Under the pieces are notes generated by a model. That model was not told the DNA's origin, did not search any database, and saw nothing but the letters and a program-made list of their open reading frames with translations. This document shows positions 6,434 through 12,880 of a stretch of 16,583 nt of DNA, in pieces. The first letter of the stretch is position 1, and every line of letters starts with the position of its first letter. Where the stretch lies: positions 1-16,583 of the forward strand of contig CACXFI010000080.1 of assembly GCA_902766875.1 (NCBI GenBank). The letters run 5' to 3'. The position numbers and the translations under genes are program-made. Source of the stretch: an uncultured Erysipelotrichaceae bacterium. Lineage in GTDB: Bacteria; Bacillota_I; Bacilli_A; RF39; UBA660.

Positions 6434-6985
6434 TTCATATTTTTTACTACCCTTCTCTAAAGCTTTTTTAACATCTATCCAGTATCTTTGGAATACTTTA
6501 TCTTTATATTCTATTTCGTTTTCTAATACTCCGCAACTATTTTGGATAGTTTTAGCTGATCCTAGATTATCTTTATAACATGTTAATAAAACTTTATCTA
6601 AACCTTGTTCATCACAAAACTTTAAAGCTAGATATAATTGATAACTATTATAACCTTTTCTTCTTTCTGTTGGTCTTATTCCATATCCTATATGGCCACC
6701 ATGAATAAGTAATTCTTCATTTAATTTTAGTCTTATATTTATCATACCTATTAATTTATTATCATCTTCTCTAATTAGCATAAATGTTTCTGCTGGTACT
6801 CTGTCTGGAATTATTCCTTTTCTATACATTTCATTTCTTTCTAACCAGGCATTATAATTGTCAATATATTTATCTAAGCCACCGGACCCATTTATTTCTG
6901 ATTTATAATCTATAAATTCTTGAATATATTCTTTAGCTTGCTTTTCATATTCTTTAGTTGGTCTAATTAATTTTAAATTTTCCAT
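6416..6985 (-). CDS. GNAT family N-acetyltransferase (COG3981-like)
   Basis: This 189-residue acetyltransferase uses acetyl-CoA; its substrate is unknown. The family-defining stretch GGHIGYGIRPTERRKGY (96-112) contains the CoA pyrophosphate-binding RxxGxx loop, followed by a helix (QLYLALKFCDEQGL) and LLTCYKDNLGSAKTIQNSCG (133-152), where the Asn-Ser pair positions the acetyl-CoA. The protein ends in a Lys-rich tail. It is last in the five-gene operon led by the ABC exporter, 4 nt after the kinase-like gene, with AGAGGTGAT before the ATG. An acetyltransferase next to an exporter and a kinase fits a detoxification or small-molecule modification unit, but that is inference. Confidence 0.88.
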   Translation of the reverse strand: MENLKLIRPTKEYEKQAKEYIQEFIDYKSEINGSGGLDKYIDNYNAWLERNEMYRKGIIPDRVPAETFMLIREDDNKLIGMINIRLKLNEELLIHGGHIGYGIRPTERRKGYNSYQLYLALKFCDEQGLDKVLLTCYKDNLGSAKTIQNSCGVLENEIEYKDKVFQRYWIDVKKALEKGSKKYEKKKVK

Positions 6986-6989
6986 AATA

Positions 6990-7571
6990 TCACCTCTTAT
7001 TTGTTCTCTTCTTAGTTTTAAAATAATCTACAATCATATCAGCAACTTCTTCTGGTAATAAAATAGTATTGTCAATTTTTAAATGATTATTGCAAATCGT
7101 TTCACCTTCATTTGAATTCAATCTATATTTATCCATTGACTCTATTAAATCTTTATTACTTCTTTCAATATCATTTTTAGAAAATTTAGATGCCAGTCGA
7201 TGGGGTGTTACATTTCTGTCTAATCTAGTTTTAACATCAGCATACAATTCAACAAAATAAAATGTTCCACCTGACTCTTCGAATTGTTTTTTTAAATTAT
7301 TTAAGTAATTTATATCGTCATCACAATTAAACGCTGTAACAAAAGTAAATATTAAATCAATATTATTTTTTGTTGCAATATTGAATACATTTTCTCTTAT
7401 AAGTTTATTTAATTCTTTTTGGGCATCTGTTCCCCTTCCAAATATTTTATCTGATACTTCAATGCTATCATGGTTAACCATTAAAGAGTAACCTGTTTTT
7501 TCTTTTAGTTGTTCTGCTACTGTCATCTTTCCCACTGCTTGTGGACCAGATATCACTATTAAATTTGCCAT
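6990..7571 (-). CDS. P-loop kinase-like AAA-family nucleotide-binding protein
   Basis: This 193-residue P-loop NTPase resembles small-molecule kinases (shikimate/adenylate/chloramphenicol phosphotransferase-type). Walker A is GPQAVGKMT (9-17), with Lys15 and a Met where Ser/Thr is more usual. The segment IDLIFTFVTAF (about 71-81) is the likely Walker B-type strand, and TRLDRNVTPHRLASK (about 114-128) looks like the Arg-rich lid. It lacks membrane segments. AGAGGTGAT precedes the ATG, 17 nt after the permease stop. Members of this group are usually annotated only as AAA family ATPase. In this operon it may phosphorylate a small molecule related to the exporter's cargo, which is inference. Confidence 0.75.
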   Translation of the reverse strand: MANLIVISGPQAVGKMTVAEQLKEKTGYSLMVNHDSIEVSDKIFGRGTDAQKELNKLIRENVFNIATKNNIDLIFTFVTAFNCDDDINYLNNLKKQFEESGGTFYFVELYADVKTRLDRNVTPHRLASKFSKNDIERSNKDLIESMDKYRLNSNEGETICNNHLKIDNTILLPEEVADMIVDYFKTKKRTNKR

Positions 7572-7588
7572 AATTTTATCACCTCTTT

Positions 7589-8383
7589 CTATGTTCTTGC
7601 TATCATCAAATTACTTGATGAATATCTTTTTAGTCCTTTATTAAAAATAAGAAATGATAATAATACTAATAATATAGTTACTAATATTGATATTAGAGTT
7701 AAGTATATATTAAATTCAGTTAAGACTTTTACAGGTATATAATTTACTATTCCTACTGGTATTATTGTATATAATAATATTTTAGTTAAACCTTTAAATA
7801 TACCATCTGGATATGTGGCAATGTTTACCATTAATCTATTTACAGTATCTACTATTAAATCTGATTTTTGAAACCAAAAGCTTAAACTACTAAATATTAT
7901 GGTTATAGAGGTAATTATTAAGCTTCCACATATGCCAAATAAGGTAAATAGTAAAAAGTTCTTTAGAGATATTCCATATATAAATAGCATTATATACCCA
8001 TATATCATATCTCCTATTGCAGATGGTTCTACATCTGTTGTTATAGCTTGAATTAAGACATTTTTAGGTTGAACTAAGAAGACATCTAATTTACCATTAT
8101 TAATAGTTTCTGATAAGTCAAAGGCTTTTTTGAAAAAGAAGTGAGAAAGTCCATATGTTAAAGAAGCTATTCCCCATAATAATATTACTTGTTTTATATT
8201 GTATCCACCTATGTTCTTTTTTAGTGAGAATAATACTATCCATTGAATTAAAAAAGAGGCATTATTTAGTATCATGAATACTATATTAGTAATAAATGTT
8301 GTTTTATTTAGCATTTCTCTCATAAGAGCATATTTTATTGATAATATAGTTATTCTAATTTGATTTTTAACCACCATTAACAT
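7589..8383 (-). CDS. ABC-2 type permease (COG3694/DUF990, viologen-exporter type)
   Basis: This 264-residue integral membrane subunit of an ABC exporter has six hydrophobic spans. Family features include NNGKLDVFLVQPKNVLIQAI (about 85-104, the conserved coupling-region motif G.lD..L..P) and the late YPDGIFKGLTKILLYTIIP and YIPVKVL segments (about 191-222). The gene overlaps the upstream permease gene by 17 nt. GGGGTGA lies 10 nt before the first ATG; a second ATG two codons on is a less likely start. With the other permease it should form a heterodimeric channel energised by the 9155-10135 ATPase. Substrates of this exporter type are mostly unknown; a related cyanobacterial system exports methyl viologen. 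Confidence 0.85.
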   Translation of the reverse strand: MLMVVKNQIRITILSIKYALMREMLNKTTFITNIVFMILNNASFLIQWIVLFSLKKNIGGYNIKQVILLWGIASLTYGLSHFFFKKAFDLSETINNGKLDVFLVQPKNVLIQAITTDVEPSAIGDMIYGYIMLFIYGISLKNFLLFTLFGICGSLIITSITIIFSSLSFWFQKSDLIVDTVNRLMVNIATYPDGIFKGLTKILLYTIIPVGIVNYIPVKVLTEFNIYLTLISILVTILLVLLSFLIFNKGLKRYSSSNLMIART

Positions 8384-9158
8384 TTAGATTTTTCACCCCT
8401 TTCTTATAAACTAGCATACATAATGAATATGCTATTATTAAATATATTATTTGTGATATAAATATTTTTGAGAAATTAATATAAGTGAAATCTATAAGTA
8501 ATTTAGCTGGTCCATATGACATGGCATAAATAGGACTATAATTTAAAATTGGTTGAACTACTTTAGGGAAATATTCTATAGGGAATATTACTCCTAGTAC
8601 TAATATTAATTTACTATATAGCCAATAGATAGGGCTTGAGTCTTCTATTATAAATGATAGTAATCCTATTGATATAGTAAATAAAATGTTTATTGTTATA
8701 GCTAGTATTCCTGATAATAATACTAATATAATATTAATTATATTTAGATTTGGAAAACTTCCTAAGAATAAGTAACCTACTATTATTCCTAATATAATAT
8801 AAATTAATAATCTTACTGATATTGAACCTAAATGGCTAGATAAAGAATAACCTATATAATTATATGGTTTATTTAAGTTATAAGCTATATTACCACTTTT
8901 TACGTCTAGACTTATTTTTCTACTTAATTGTCTTGCTCCAACAGAGGTCCATAATACTTCTGTTACAATTACGTACCATATCATTTGATTCATATTATAG
9001 CCATTTATTAGTTTATTAGGATCACTATAGATATATTGCCATAGATTTAAGAAGATAAATAGTAAGATAAATGTTCCAATAAAATGAGTTAAGATATTCA
9101 ATATGTATTGAAAATTAGTCATTATTTCTGACTTGAAAATAAATATATATTTTTTCAT
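8367..9158 (-). CDS. ABC-2 type permease (COG4587, viologen-exporter type)
   Basis: This 263-residue six-span membrane subunit is the partner of the following permease. Characteristic stretches are IVTEVLWTSVGARQLSRKISLDVKSGNIAYNLNKPYNY (about 64-101, matching the coupling helix region with its G-x-I/L-x-x-x-L-x-K/R-P pattern) and VIFPIEYFPKVVQPILNYSPI (about 190-210), the family's extracellular loop before the last helices. The start ATG overlaps the ATPase stop as ATGA, typical of tightly coupled subunits. Its end overlaps the next permease by 17 nt, so stoichiometric production is likely. Assignment to the exporter family is confident; substrate is not known. Confidence 0.87.
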   Translation of the reverse strand: MKKYIFIFKSEIMTNFQYILNILTHFIGTFILLFIFLNLWQYIYSDPNKLINGYNMNQMIWYVIVTEVLWTSVGARQLSRKISLDVKSGNIAYNLNKPYNYIGYSLSSHLGSISVRLLIYIILGIIVGYLFLGSFPNLNIINIILVLLSGILAITINILFTISIGLLSFIIEDSSPIYWLYSKLILVLGVIFPIEYFPKVVQPILNYSPIYAMSYGPAKLLIDFTYINFSKIFISQIIYLIIAYSLCMLVYKKGVKNLNVNGG

Positions 9159-10135
9159 TTTCTATCCTTTTTATAGATATTACTTATTATATCTTCTAAT
9201 GGTATATTGGAAATATTTATATCTACTATATTATCAGGATTAAGTAATTTAATGGCATCTGCTATGCTTCTTTTTTTAGTATCTACTTCTATTTTAAGAT
9301 TATAGCCTTTATCTTTTAAGATAGTTATTCCTTCTTCATCATCTAAATTTACTTTTTCTTTCATTTTAGCTTCTACTATTTTTTTGTTTAAATAATGGTA
9401 TTTTAGATTTTCCATAGAATCATCTAAAACTACTGTCCCATTATTTATGATAATTACTCTTTTACATAGTTTTTCAATGTCTCCTACATCATGAGATGTT
9501 AGAAAAATAGTTGTTTTGTATTCTTTGTTCATTCGTTTTATTAATGTTCTAATATTTTCTTTTACGACTGGATCTAAGCCAATAGTTGGTTCATCTAGAA
9601 ATAATACTTTGGGTTCATGAATTAGAGATGCTATTATTTCGCATCTAATTCTTTGACCTAAGCTTAGATTACGAACTGGTGTGTTTATAAATTCTTCTAT
9701 TTCAAATAATTCTGTAAATTCTTTTATCTTTTTTTCTACTCTAGATTCTGGTATATCATAGATAGCACCAAAGAATTTAAAATTATCATATGGTGTTAGA
9801 TGGGTCCATAATTGTTCTTTTTGGCCAAACACTGTACCTATTTCGTAAGCTAATTTTTTTCTTTCTTGTCTTGGGTCTATATCTAATACTTTAATATTAC
9901 CTTTATCAGGATATAAGATACCTGTTAGCATCTTTATAGTCGTACTTTTACCAGCTCCATTTGGTCCAATAAAGGCTATTATTTCTCCTTTTTCTACTTG
10001 AAAACTTATATTTTTAACGGCTTTTATTTCTTTATATTTTGGTTTTATAATTGATTTTAGACTTCCCTTTAATCCTTTTTCTTTTAATTTTACTTTAAAT
10101 GTTTTTGATAATTTATTTACTTCTATAATAGCCAT
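9155..10135 (-). CDS. ABC exporter ATP-binding protein (COG4586, viologen-exporter type)
   Basis: This 326-residue ATPase powers the two ABC-2 permeases encoded downstream. In this numbering: Walker A GPNGAGKST (57-65), Q-loop Gln105, signature LSLGQR (157-162, the family's variant of LSGGQ), Walker B LFLDEP (178-183) and H-loop TSHD with His215. The N-terminal extension before Walker A (about 45 residues with KGLKGSLKSIIKPKYKEIKAV) and the C-terminal domain of about 90 residues are typical of COG4586. I chose the ATG at 10135 and not the in-frame ATG at 10168, because AAGGAAGGTGG stands directly before it and homologous sequence begins MAIIEV. It is the first gene after the two terminator-linked RNA elements, so its expression should depend on read-through of both. 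Confidence 0.93.
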   Translation of the reverse strand: MAIIEVNKLSKTFKVKLKEKGLKGSLKSIIKPKYKEIKAVKNISFQVEKGEIIAFIGPNGAGKSTTIKMLTGILYPDKGNIKVLDIDPRQERKKLAYEIGTVFGQKEQLWTHLTPYDNFKFFGAIYDIPESRVEKKIKEFTELFEIEEFINTPVRNLSLGQRIRCEIIASLIHEPKVLFLDEPTIGLDPVVKENIRTLIKRMNKEYKTTIFLTSHDVGDIEKLCKRVIIINNGTVVLDDSMENLKYHYLNKKIVEAKMKEKVNLDDEEGITILKDKGYNLKIEVDTKKRSIADAIKLLNPDNIVDINISNIPLEDIISNIYKKDRK

Positions 10136-10181
10136 GTTACCACCTTCCTTATAATAATATTGTATCATAATTTTTCAAGAA

Positions 10182-10222
10182 AAAATACGGAGTTATCCTA
10201 TAAGATAGTGACTCCGTATTTT
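10182..10222 (-). terminator. Regulated terminator 2 in the ABC operon leader
   Basis: A 12-bp stem (10182-10193 with 10211-10222, AAAATACGGAGT type) has an apical 4-bp stem and is followed on the minus strand by TTTTTTCTTG. Its 5' arm is the conserved end of RNA element copy 2, so terminator and element cannot form together. It lies about 50 nt before the ATPase start. Confidence 0.85.
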
Positions 10223-10282
10223 ATACGTGTAAGATTATATCCCTATATAGCTCGTTATTATTATAACTTATATATACTCACT
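10207..10282 (-). ncRNA. Candidate cis-regulatory RNA element, copy 2 (riboswitch-like)
   Basis: This 76-nt element is closed by AGUGA (10282-10278) and UCACU (10211-10207). Inside are a helix UAUAUA/UAUAUA (10276-10271 with 10249-10244) bounded by conserved UAA and GAGC, an apical GUUA/UAAC hairpin, a conserved GGG, a short GAU/AUC hairpin, then conserved UUACACGUAUAAAA and UACGGAGUCACU. The CGUA/UACG pairing gives a further small hairpin. Copy 1 has the same conserved blocks with different but pairable helices. The 3' part is shared with terminator 2, so the two folds are exclusive. I do not recognise it as a known riboswitch class. The ligand, if any, is unknown. Confidence 0.7.
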
Positions 10283-10320
10283 CTAAATAAATAATTAGCA
10301 TTAGATATATAGAACTTTAT

Positions 10321-10386
10321 TTAGAAGGATAGTAAAGAGGTTTTTATATCTCTTTTTACTAAATATTGTTCTATGGTTTTATACAT
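10321..10386 (-). CDS. 21-residue leader peptide ORF between the two RNA elements
   Basis: An ATG at 10386-10384 is preceded by AAAGGAGG with a 7-nt spacer, one of the strongest RBSs in the window, and opens a 21-codon frame ending in TAA. The peptide begins MYKTIEQYLVKRD and ends SLLSF. It is polar and basic, not a membrane toxin or signal peptide. It lies in the leader of the ABC operon after terminator 1 and before element copy 2. Its RBS is complementary to its own last third (see hairpin 10331-10401), a design known from translation-sensing leader peptides such as those of erm genes. It could instead be the remaining start of a lost gene. Expression is not demonstrated. Confidence 0.55.
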   Translation of the reverse strand: MYKTIEQYLVKRDIKTSLLSF

Positions 10387-10401
10387 ATAAAAACCTCCTT
10401 T
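10331..10401 (-). promoter_or_regulatory. SD-sequestering hairpin of the leader peptide with an alternative fold
   Basis: The segment with the RBS and start (10385-10401) pairs with 10334-10349 inside the reading frame: about 15-16 bp with one bulged base, which would mask the SD. The same 3' strand (10331-10339) can instead pair with 10350-10360 (AGUAAAAAGAG with CUCUUUACU) when a ribosome covers the RBS. Two mutually exclusive hairpins in and around a short ORF are the layout of a ribosome-sensing attenuator. Confidence 0.6.
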
Positions 10402-10429
10402 CTTTGTGATATTTGTACATAGACAAGAA

Positions 10430-10468
10430 AAAAGTACAAAATCACTCTATTAGTGACTCCGTACTTTT
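10430..10468 (-). terminator. Regulated terminator 1 in the ABC operon leader
   Basis: Stem AAAAGUAC/GUACUUUU (10430-10437 with 10461-10468) and apical UCACU/AGUGA (10442-10446 with 10452-10456) are followed on the minus strand by a T-run (TTTTTTCTTG) and no open frame. The apical stem uses the 3' strand of the closing helix of element copy 1, and the base uses its CGUAUAAAAGUACG segment. It can also stop transcripts reading through from the SDR operon. Confidence 0.8.
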
Positions 10469-10526
10469 ATACGTGTAAGTAAATAATTACCCGAGATAGC
10501 TCACAAATTGTTTATATCTCCTCACT
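10452..10526 (-). ncRNA. Candidate cis-regulatory RNA element, copy 1 (riboswitch-like)
   Basis: This 75-nt element starts almost at the predicted transcription start. Closing helix AGUGA (10526-10522)/UCACU (10456-10452); helix GAGAUA (10520-10515)/UAUCUC (10498-10493) bounded by UAA and GAGC; apical ACA/UGU; conserved GGG; hairpin GUAA/UUAC; then UUACACGUAUAAAA, G, UACGGAGUCACU. Relative to copy 2, the second helix shows two G-C to U-A exchanges and both small hairpins change on both strands, which are compensatory changes. The unpaired-looking blocks are identical. This argues for selection on an RNA fold, not a chance repeat. Confidence 0.7.
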
Positions 10527-10534
10527 TGTTTGAT

Positions 10535-10562
10535 ATTATAACACTTTTTTTATTTTTGTCAA
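10535..10562 (-). promoter_or_regulatory. Consensus promoter of the ABC operon leader
   Basis: Minus-strand TTGACA (10557-10562), 16-nt spacer, TATAAT (10535-10540) preceded by TG-T, so it has both a full -35 and an extended -10. Transcription should start near 10528, immediately before element copy 1, leaving a leader of about 390 nt to the ATPase start. Confidence 0.85.
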
Positions 10563-10574
10563 CTATAAGTAAAA

Positions 10575-11333
10575 TTATACACAAGTATATCCACCATCTA
10601 TTGGTAAGATTACTCCTGTTACATAGCTAGCTTCATCACTAGCTAGGAATATAGCTCCGGCATTTAGTTCTCCTTCATTACCATATCTTTTCATTGGGAC
10701 ATGAGTTTTAGCAAAAGCTTGAAATCTATCTGTGTCTAATACTTCTTTAGTTAATTCTGTGTAGAAATATCCTGGGCAGATAGCATTTACTGTAATATTA
10801 TATTTGGCAAGTTCAGCTGCTGCTGCTCTTGTAAAGTTTACTACTCCTCCTTTAGATGAATGATATGCTATAGTAGGTATTTCATCATTACCTACTAATC
10901 CATACATAGAAGCTATATTAATTATTCTTCCATAATTATTTTTCTTCATTATATTAGCAAAAGCTCTTGTTACTTTAAAGACTGAAGTTAAGTCTGTAGA
11001 TATAGTGAAATCCCATTCATCATCTTCCATATCAAGTACTCCTTTATCTTTAGAAGAACCAGCACAATTTATTAAGATATCTACATGCTTAAATTCTTTT
11101 TCAGCTAATTTGGCAGCATTATTAATGTCCTCAGTACTAGTTACATCACACTTTATTGGTAATACTTTTACTCCAAACTTTTCTAATTCTTTTTTTACTT
11201 CTTCTAATCTTTCTAAACGTCTAGCTAGTAATACTAAATCTGCTCCTTGTTTGGCAAACCCTTTTGCCATTTGTCTTCCTAATCCTGAACTTGCCCCTGT
11301 TATTACTGCTACTTTTTCTTTTAAATTAAACAT
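10575..11333 (-). CDS. SDR family oxidoreductase (FabG / gluconate 5-dehydrogenase-like)
   Basis: This 252-residue classical short-chain dehydrogenase/reductase interconverts an alcohol and a ketone with NAD(P). Rossmann motif TGASSGLG (12-19), NCAG (89-92), Ser142, and the YxxxK pair Tyr157/Lys161 (YHSSKG) are all present, and it ends with the usual VTGxxLPIDGGY. Arg38/Arg39 after beta-strand 2 favour NADP(H). The tetrad Asn position (usually N in nLtsvF) is Asp114. The substrate may be a sugar acid or a 3-oxoacyl chain; the start MFNLKEKVAVITGASSGLG resembles gluconate 5-dehydrogenases. It is last in the 16391-10575 operon, 17 nt after the kinase-like gene, with AAAGGAGAG before the ATG. 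There is no terminator of its own before the ABC leader promoter. Confidence 0.9.
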   Translation of the reverse strand: MFNLKEKVAVITGASSGLGRQMAKGFAKQGADLVLLARRLERLEEVKKELEKFGVKVLPIKCDVTSTEDINNAAKLAEKEFKHVDILINCAGSSKDKGVLDMEDDEWDFTISTDLTSVFKVTRAFANIMKKNNYGRIINIASMYGLVGNDEIPTIAYHSSKGGVVNFTRAAAAELAKYNITVNAICPGYFYTELTKEVLDTDRFQAFAKTHVPMKRYGNEGELNAGAIFLASDEASYVTGVILPIDGGYTCV

Positions 11334-11350
11334 TTTTATCTCTCCTTTAT

Positions 11351-12670
11351 TTATTTTTTCTTTTTGTTAGGTCTCTTTTTTTCGGCTTGATACATAGATT
11401 CAAATTCTTCAAATAATGTATTTCTAGGATAGAAGATATTTTCATCTGTTTCTTTATAGATAAAATCATCATCAATGATAACTAAGCTTCCTTTTTTTAG
11501 AGTACCTGTTCCCACTTTATCTTCTAAAGATAATGTTTTATCATCTGGTTCTATGTTTTCAGGCCAATGGATTATGTTATCTTTTAATAGTCTTCCTACA
11601 TTAGACATTCTAACATCAGTCCATATTAATCCTAAATCTCTTATTTTTTTATATAATTCATATACTTCTAATTCATCTATTTCATTTGTATCTACTTTCT
11701 CTGCCACTTCAAAAGTTTTTTTCATACAATCTAAGTTTACTTCTTGTCTTAATAATGGAGCTAGAATATATGGGTTATTTGGAAATTTAAGTGTACCTCT
11801 AGGTGAGCCTATTTTTAATACTTTATTCCCTATAAAGAACACTTGGGAATAAGCTCCTGGTACTCCTCTTTTTATATCTGATATATTTACTTTTTCATTT
11901 CTACAAATATCTTTTACTAATTCATATGTAAATTCTTTCATATGTTTATAATCTTTTTTCTCAAGAGGTGCTATTCTTAACATTTCATTTATTACACACA
12001 TAGGATTTTCTTCAATAAATTTTTTGGCTATTAATTTTGATTTTTCATCTTTAACATAGGAATTAATAAAATCATATATCCTACTATGTTTAATAAAATA
12101 TGGAATATTATCTTTTATAAATTCTTTATTTTCATCTGTTAATTCAAAATTCCAATAACTTATATCTAAATCTATATTATTCTCTAATGATAGTTCTAGA
12201 AATTTTTGTTTTTGGCTATCATTTAGAAACTGAAATATTACTGTGTATTCATCAGAAGGTAATCTTTTTTCTACAATAAATTCTAAGACATTATCAGTAA
12301 AAACAGATTCAATGCTATCATCACCTTTATTTTTTACATTTAAATTTAGTTGAGAAAATATTTCCTTTAAATAATTAAATCTAAAATGTCGTATGTTTTT
12401 GGCTATATTTGGTAGAAAATCAGATTTTGTATATAATATTTCATAATTTAACCAGTCTGAATTACACAAAGTAGTATATTTTAACATTATATCCATATTA
12501 TTGATTACTTCTATAGCATTTTTTTCTTTATTTGAAGATTCTAATAATCCTTGTTCAAGAAATTTTTTAAGTTCGTTAAATATCTCATCTTTATATTTTT
12601 TTTCTAAGTCTTTACTACTATAATTATCTATTTTTTTTGCTAGTTTTTCAAATTTTTCTATAAATGTCAT
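11351..12670 (-). CDS. Unknown protein with C-terminal protein kinase-like domain
   Basis: This 439-residue protein has two parts. Residues 1-260 are helical, acidic and basic in turn, with no recognised domain (repeat-like helices, possibly a solenoid). Residues about 265-430 have the order of a kinase-like fold: a glycine-containing loop (RGVPGAYSQVFFIG, 268-281), VLKIG with a candidate ATP-binding Lys286, an alpha-C region with Glu310 or Glu322, the catalytic-loop-like WTDVRMSNVGRLL (350-362; Asp352, Asn357) and the metal-site-like VIIDDDF (397-403). This suggests an active small-molecule or protein kinase related to the aminoglycoside phosphotransferase/RIO group, but the assignment is mine from motifs only. 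It is co-transcribed after the small cold-shock-like gene. AAGGAA precedes the ATG. The C-terminus is Lys-rich. Confidence 0.6.
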   Translation of the reverse strand: MTFIEKFEKLAKKIDNYSSKDLEKKYKDEIFNELKKFLEQGLLESSNKEKNAIEVINNMDIMLKYTTLCNSDWLNYEILYTKSDFLPNIAKNIRHFRFNYLKEIFSQLNLNVKNKGDDSIESVFTDNVLEFIVEKRLPSDEYTVIFQFLNDSQKQKFLELSLENNIDLDISYWNFELTDENKEFIKDNIPYFIKHSRIYDFINSYVKDEKSKLIAKKFIEENPMCVINEMLRIAPLEKKDYKHMKEFTYELVKDICRNEKVNISDIKRGVPGAYSQVFFIGNKVLKIGSPRGTLKFPNNPYILAPLLRQEVNLDCMKKTFEVAEKVDTNEIDELEVYELYKKIRDLGLIWTDVRMSNVGRLLKDNIIHWPENIEPDDKTLSLEDKVGTGTLKKGSLVIIDDDFIYKETDENIFYPRNTLFEEFESMYQAEKKRPNKKKK

Positions 12671-12679
12671 ATTATTTCC

Positions 12680-12880
12680 TTATTTATTGTTTCCTAATTT
12701 TTTAACAAATCTAGCTATATTTATACCTTTTTCATTTTCTGGAATAAATGTTACTTGATCATTTGCTTTTAATTCTTCTTTAGTATTATTATCTGTTAAA
12801 AGATATTCTTTATTATCATTTGATAATATTTTACCAGTAAATCCATTATAATTATTTACTATGCCCTTTTCCGGTTTCAT
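12680..12880 (-). CDS. Small cold-shock/OB-fold-like protein
   Basis: This 66-residue protein has the length and strand pattern of a cold-shock-type OB fold: KGIVNNYNGFTGKILSNDNK (5-24) resembles beta1-beta2 of CSDs, although the RNA-binding aromatic signature KGFGFI is not conserved. Then come YLLTDNNT, EELKANDQVTFIPE (35-48) and a closing NIARFVKKL (54-62), which matches the final CSD strand. It may bind RNA or single-stranded DNA, or act as a small adaptor. The start codon lies inside the end of the 1179-residue gene (29-nt overlap), with AGAGGTG before the ATG, so production is coupled to it. Assignment is by pattern only. Confidence 0.55.
   Translation of the reverse strand: MKPEKGIVNNYNGFTGKILSNDNKEYLLTDNNTKEELKANDQVTFIPENEKGINIARFVKKLGNNK

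Noticed and set aside
10136..10168. Upstream ATG giving an 11-residue longer ABC ATPase
   Set aside because: The extension (MIQYYYKEGGN) covers the ribosome binding site AAGGAAGGTGG of the downstream ATG and has no RBS of its own.
10182..10526. T-box leaders or tRNA-like elements
   Set aside because: No T-box sequence (UGGNACCGCG) and no specifier-loop architecture; the conserved blocks do not fit. The downstream genes are not amino-acid related either.
11005..11370. 121-codon plus-strand open frame
   Set aside because: Lies entirely antisense to the SDR gene and the end of the kinase-like gene, has no RBS, and its Ser/Leu/Phe-rich composition is what the reverse of Lys/Glu/Asn-rich coding sequence gives.
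11475..11852. 125-codon plus-strand open frame
   Set aside because: Antisense shadow of the kinase-like domain of 11351-12670; no RBS or promoter, and the opposite frame has clear motif conservation.
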